Positions 11,318-12,286 of a stretch of 12,286 bases of DNA are shown here, piece by piece. A program made the translations under genes and the position numbers. How positions within the stretch are numbered: the stretch's first letter is position 1; every line of letters begins with the position of its first letter. The stretch lies in the NCBI GenBank assembly GCA_041306005.1, contig JBFYKJ010000021.1, positions 1 to 12,286 on the forward strand. Reading direction: 5' to 3'. The DNA comes from JBFYKJ01 sp041306005 (GTDB lineage: Archaea > Altiarchaeota > Altiarchaeia > JAFGQM01). Below the pieces are notes generated by a model. The model did no database searches. It worked only from the letters and a program-made list of their open reading frames with translations, and had not been told where the DNA came from.

Positions 11318-12286
11318 TCACCCCTGCAGCTGTGCTGCCCTGAGGAAGTCTTCCTTCTTCCCGCCCCAGGGTATCGTAGCGTCAAGGCCCCACTTTGTCG
11401 TCAGCTTCCTGTCGGACTTCGGGTCGTCCTCGGCAGAGGGGTCGAGAGATGATCCGGGCTGGTTTTCCAGGAGGACAAGCCCCCTGTGCGCCTGGAACCT
11501 TGTTGCAAGCGCCCACTCGACGTCGTTCGGGTCGAAGAGGTCGATATCGTCGTCAACCACCGTGACGTGCTTCATCGAGGCGTGGCCCTTGAAGGCGGCC
11601 TCTATCGCCTTCTTCCCGTCGTCCGGGCCCTTCTTCCTGATTTGAATGACGCTGTGCAGCCACGAACAGCCGCCGGGCGTCAAATTCACATTTACACAAT
11701 CACATACTGCTTTGACGGCCTTGTAGATGGTCGGCTCCTTAGGCATCCCCATCAATAGGCGGTGCTCGGTCTTGCCCGGGACTAGGGCCTGGTATATCGG
11801 GTCCTTCCTGTGGGTTATCTTGGAGATCTTCACGACCGGCTGCTGGCGCAGGCCGTCGTAGGTCCCGGTCATGTCCACGAACATGCCTTCCTCAAATGTT
11901 TCTTTGGTTATCCTCCCCTCGAGGACTATCTCGCACTCCGCCGGGACATTGATGTCCACGGTCTTGCACTTGACGAGCTTAAGGGGTTTTCCCTCGAGGG
12001 CGCCCGCGATCTTGGTTTCGTCCATGCCTTTCAAGGACGTAGATGCCGCGATCAAGACGGACGGGACGTTGCCTATGCATATGGCGACCTCGGTCTCGCC
12101 ACCCTTAGCCTGCATGCACTTGAACGTGTCCCTCTCGCAGATGCGCGCAACGAGCTTGTCCTTCCCCATCCTCTTCATCCTGTGGTAAGCCATGTTCTGG
12201 CTGCCGTCCGGGTTTTTCACGATTACGACGCCCGCGGTTATGTACGCTCCGTCGTCCTTCTTGTAGTGCTTGAGGATCGGTAACCT
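11318..12286 (-). CDS. UbiD-family decarboxylase, probable anhydromevalonate phosphate decarboxylase (5' truncated)
   Basis: The C-terminal 323 residues of a UbiD-type prenyl-FMN-dependent decarboxylase; the reading frame is open to the right edge, so the N-terminus lies outside. An apparent GTG start at 12220 is internal, because the preceding codons read LPILKHYKKDDGAYITAGVV, a conserved UbiD segment. Further landmarks are the NMAYHRM motif shortly after, FVDMTGTYDG, a GGCSWLHSVIQIRKKGPDDGKKAI block of the cofactor/metal region, VVDDDIDLFDPNDVEWALATR and a late TKWGLDATIPWG. The archaeal member of this family decarboxylates trans-anhydromevalonate 5-phosphate to isopentenyl phosphate. That role is favoured here by UbiX, aconitase X and IPK on the same strand; other UbiD substrates (aromatic acids) cannot be excluded by sequence alone. 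Confidence 0.92.
   Translation of the reverse strand, partial: RLPILKHYKKDDGAYITAGVVIVKNPDGSQNMAYHRMKRMGKDKLVARICERDTFKCMQAKGGETEVAICIGNVPSVLIAASTSLKGMDETKIAGALEGKPLKLVKCKTVDINVPAECEIVLEGRITKETFEEGMFVDMTGTYDGLRQQPVVKISKITHRKDPIYQALVPGKTEHRLLMGMPKEPTIYKAVKAVCDCVNVNLTPGGCSWLHSVIQIRKKGPDDGKKAIEAAFKGHASMKHVTVVDDDIDLFDPNDVEWALATRFQAHRGLVLLENQPGSSLDPSAEDDPKSDRKLTTKWGLDATIPWGGKKEDFLRAAQLQG

Overview
The window looks archaeal. The evidence is an archaeal RNase P protein (Rpp30/Rnp3), a DRG-type GTPase, a SerK-like protein, a Dph2 fragment, the archaea-typical lower mevalonate enzymes, and AT-rich TATA-like boxes about 24-32 bp before several start codons, which suggests leaderless transcripts. The lineage cannot be fixed from this stretch. 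Short intergenic gaps, a half-size transporter and abbreviated proteins would suit a small-genome (for example DPANN-type) archaeon, but that is only a guess. Every gene except the first lies on the minus strand.

Layout, in minus-strand transcription order from the right edge: a UbiD-family decarboxylase (cut by the edge); a RelB/RelE-type toxin-antitoxin pair whose 57-aa antitoxin is easily missed; an unrecognised 250-aa protein; the large and small subunits of aconitase X (phosphomevalonate dehydratase); an MntA/HepT toxin-antitoxin pair; a ZIP metal transporter; a zinc-ribbon membrane-anchored protein; UbiX (flavin prenyltransferase); isopentenyl phosphate kinase; RNase P component 3; an NAD-dependent epimerase/dehydratase; a truncated Dph2; a compact SerK-like protein; a six-helix MFS protein; and an AbrB/PIN toxin-antitoxin pair. 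The last pair converges on the only plus-strand gene, a DRG/Obg GTPase with a TGS domain that is cut by the left edge.

The unifying theme is the archaeal (modified) mevalonate pathway. Aconitase X removes water from mevalonate 5-phosphate to give trans-anhydromevalonate 5-phosphate. The UbiD-type enzyme decarboxylates it to isopentenyl phosphate, using prenylated FMN made by UbiX. IPK then phosphorylates isopentenyl phosphate to IPP for archaeal lipids. All five polypeptides specific to this route lie within about 8 kb, in three blocks separated by toxin-antitoxin pairs and small accessory genes. The earlier steps (HMG-CoA synthase, HMG-CoA reductase, mevalonate kinase) are not in the window.

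Structural curiosities include a tandem repeat at the IPK/RNase P junction that looks like a duplicated ATGA start/stop overlap, two degenerate heptamer arrays in intergenic regions, a duplicated 10-mer before the Dph2 fragment, and several shortened versions of known families. No tRNA, rRNA, CRISPR array or insertion sequence was seen, and no gene-free stretch exceeds about 120 bases.
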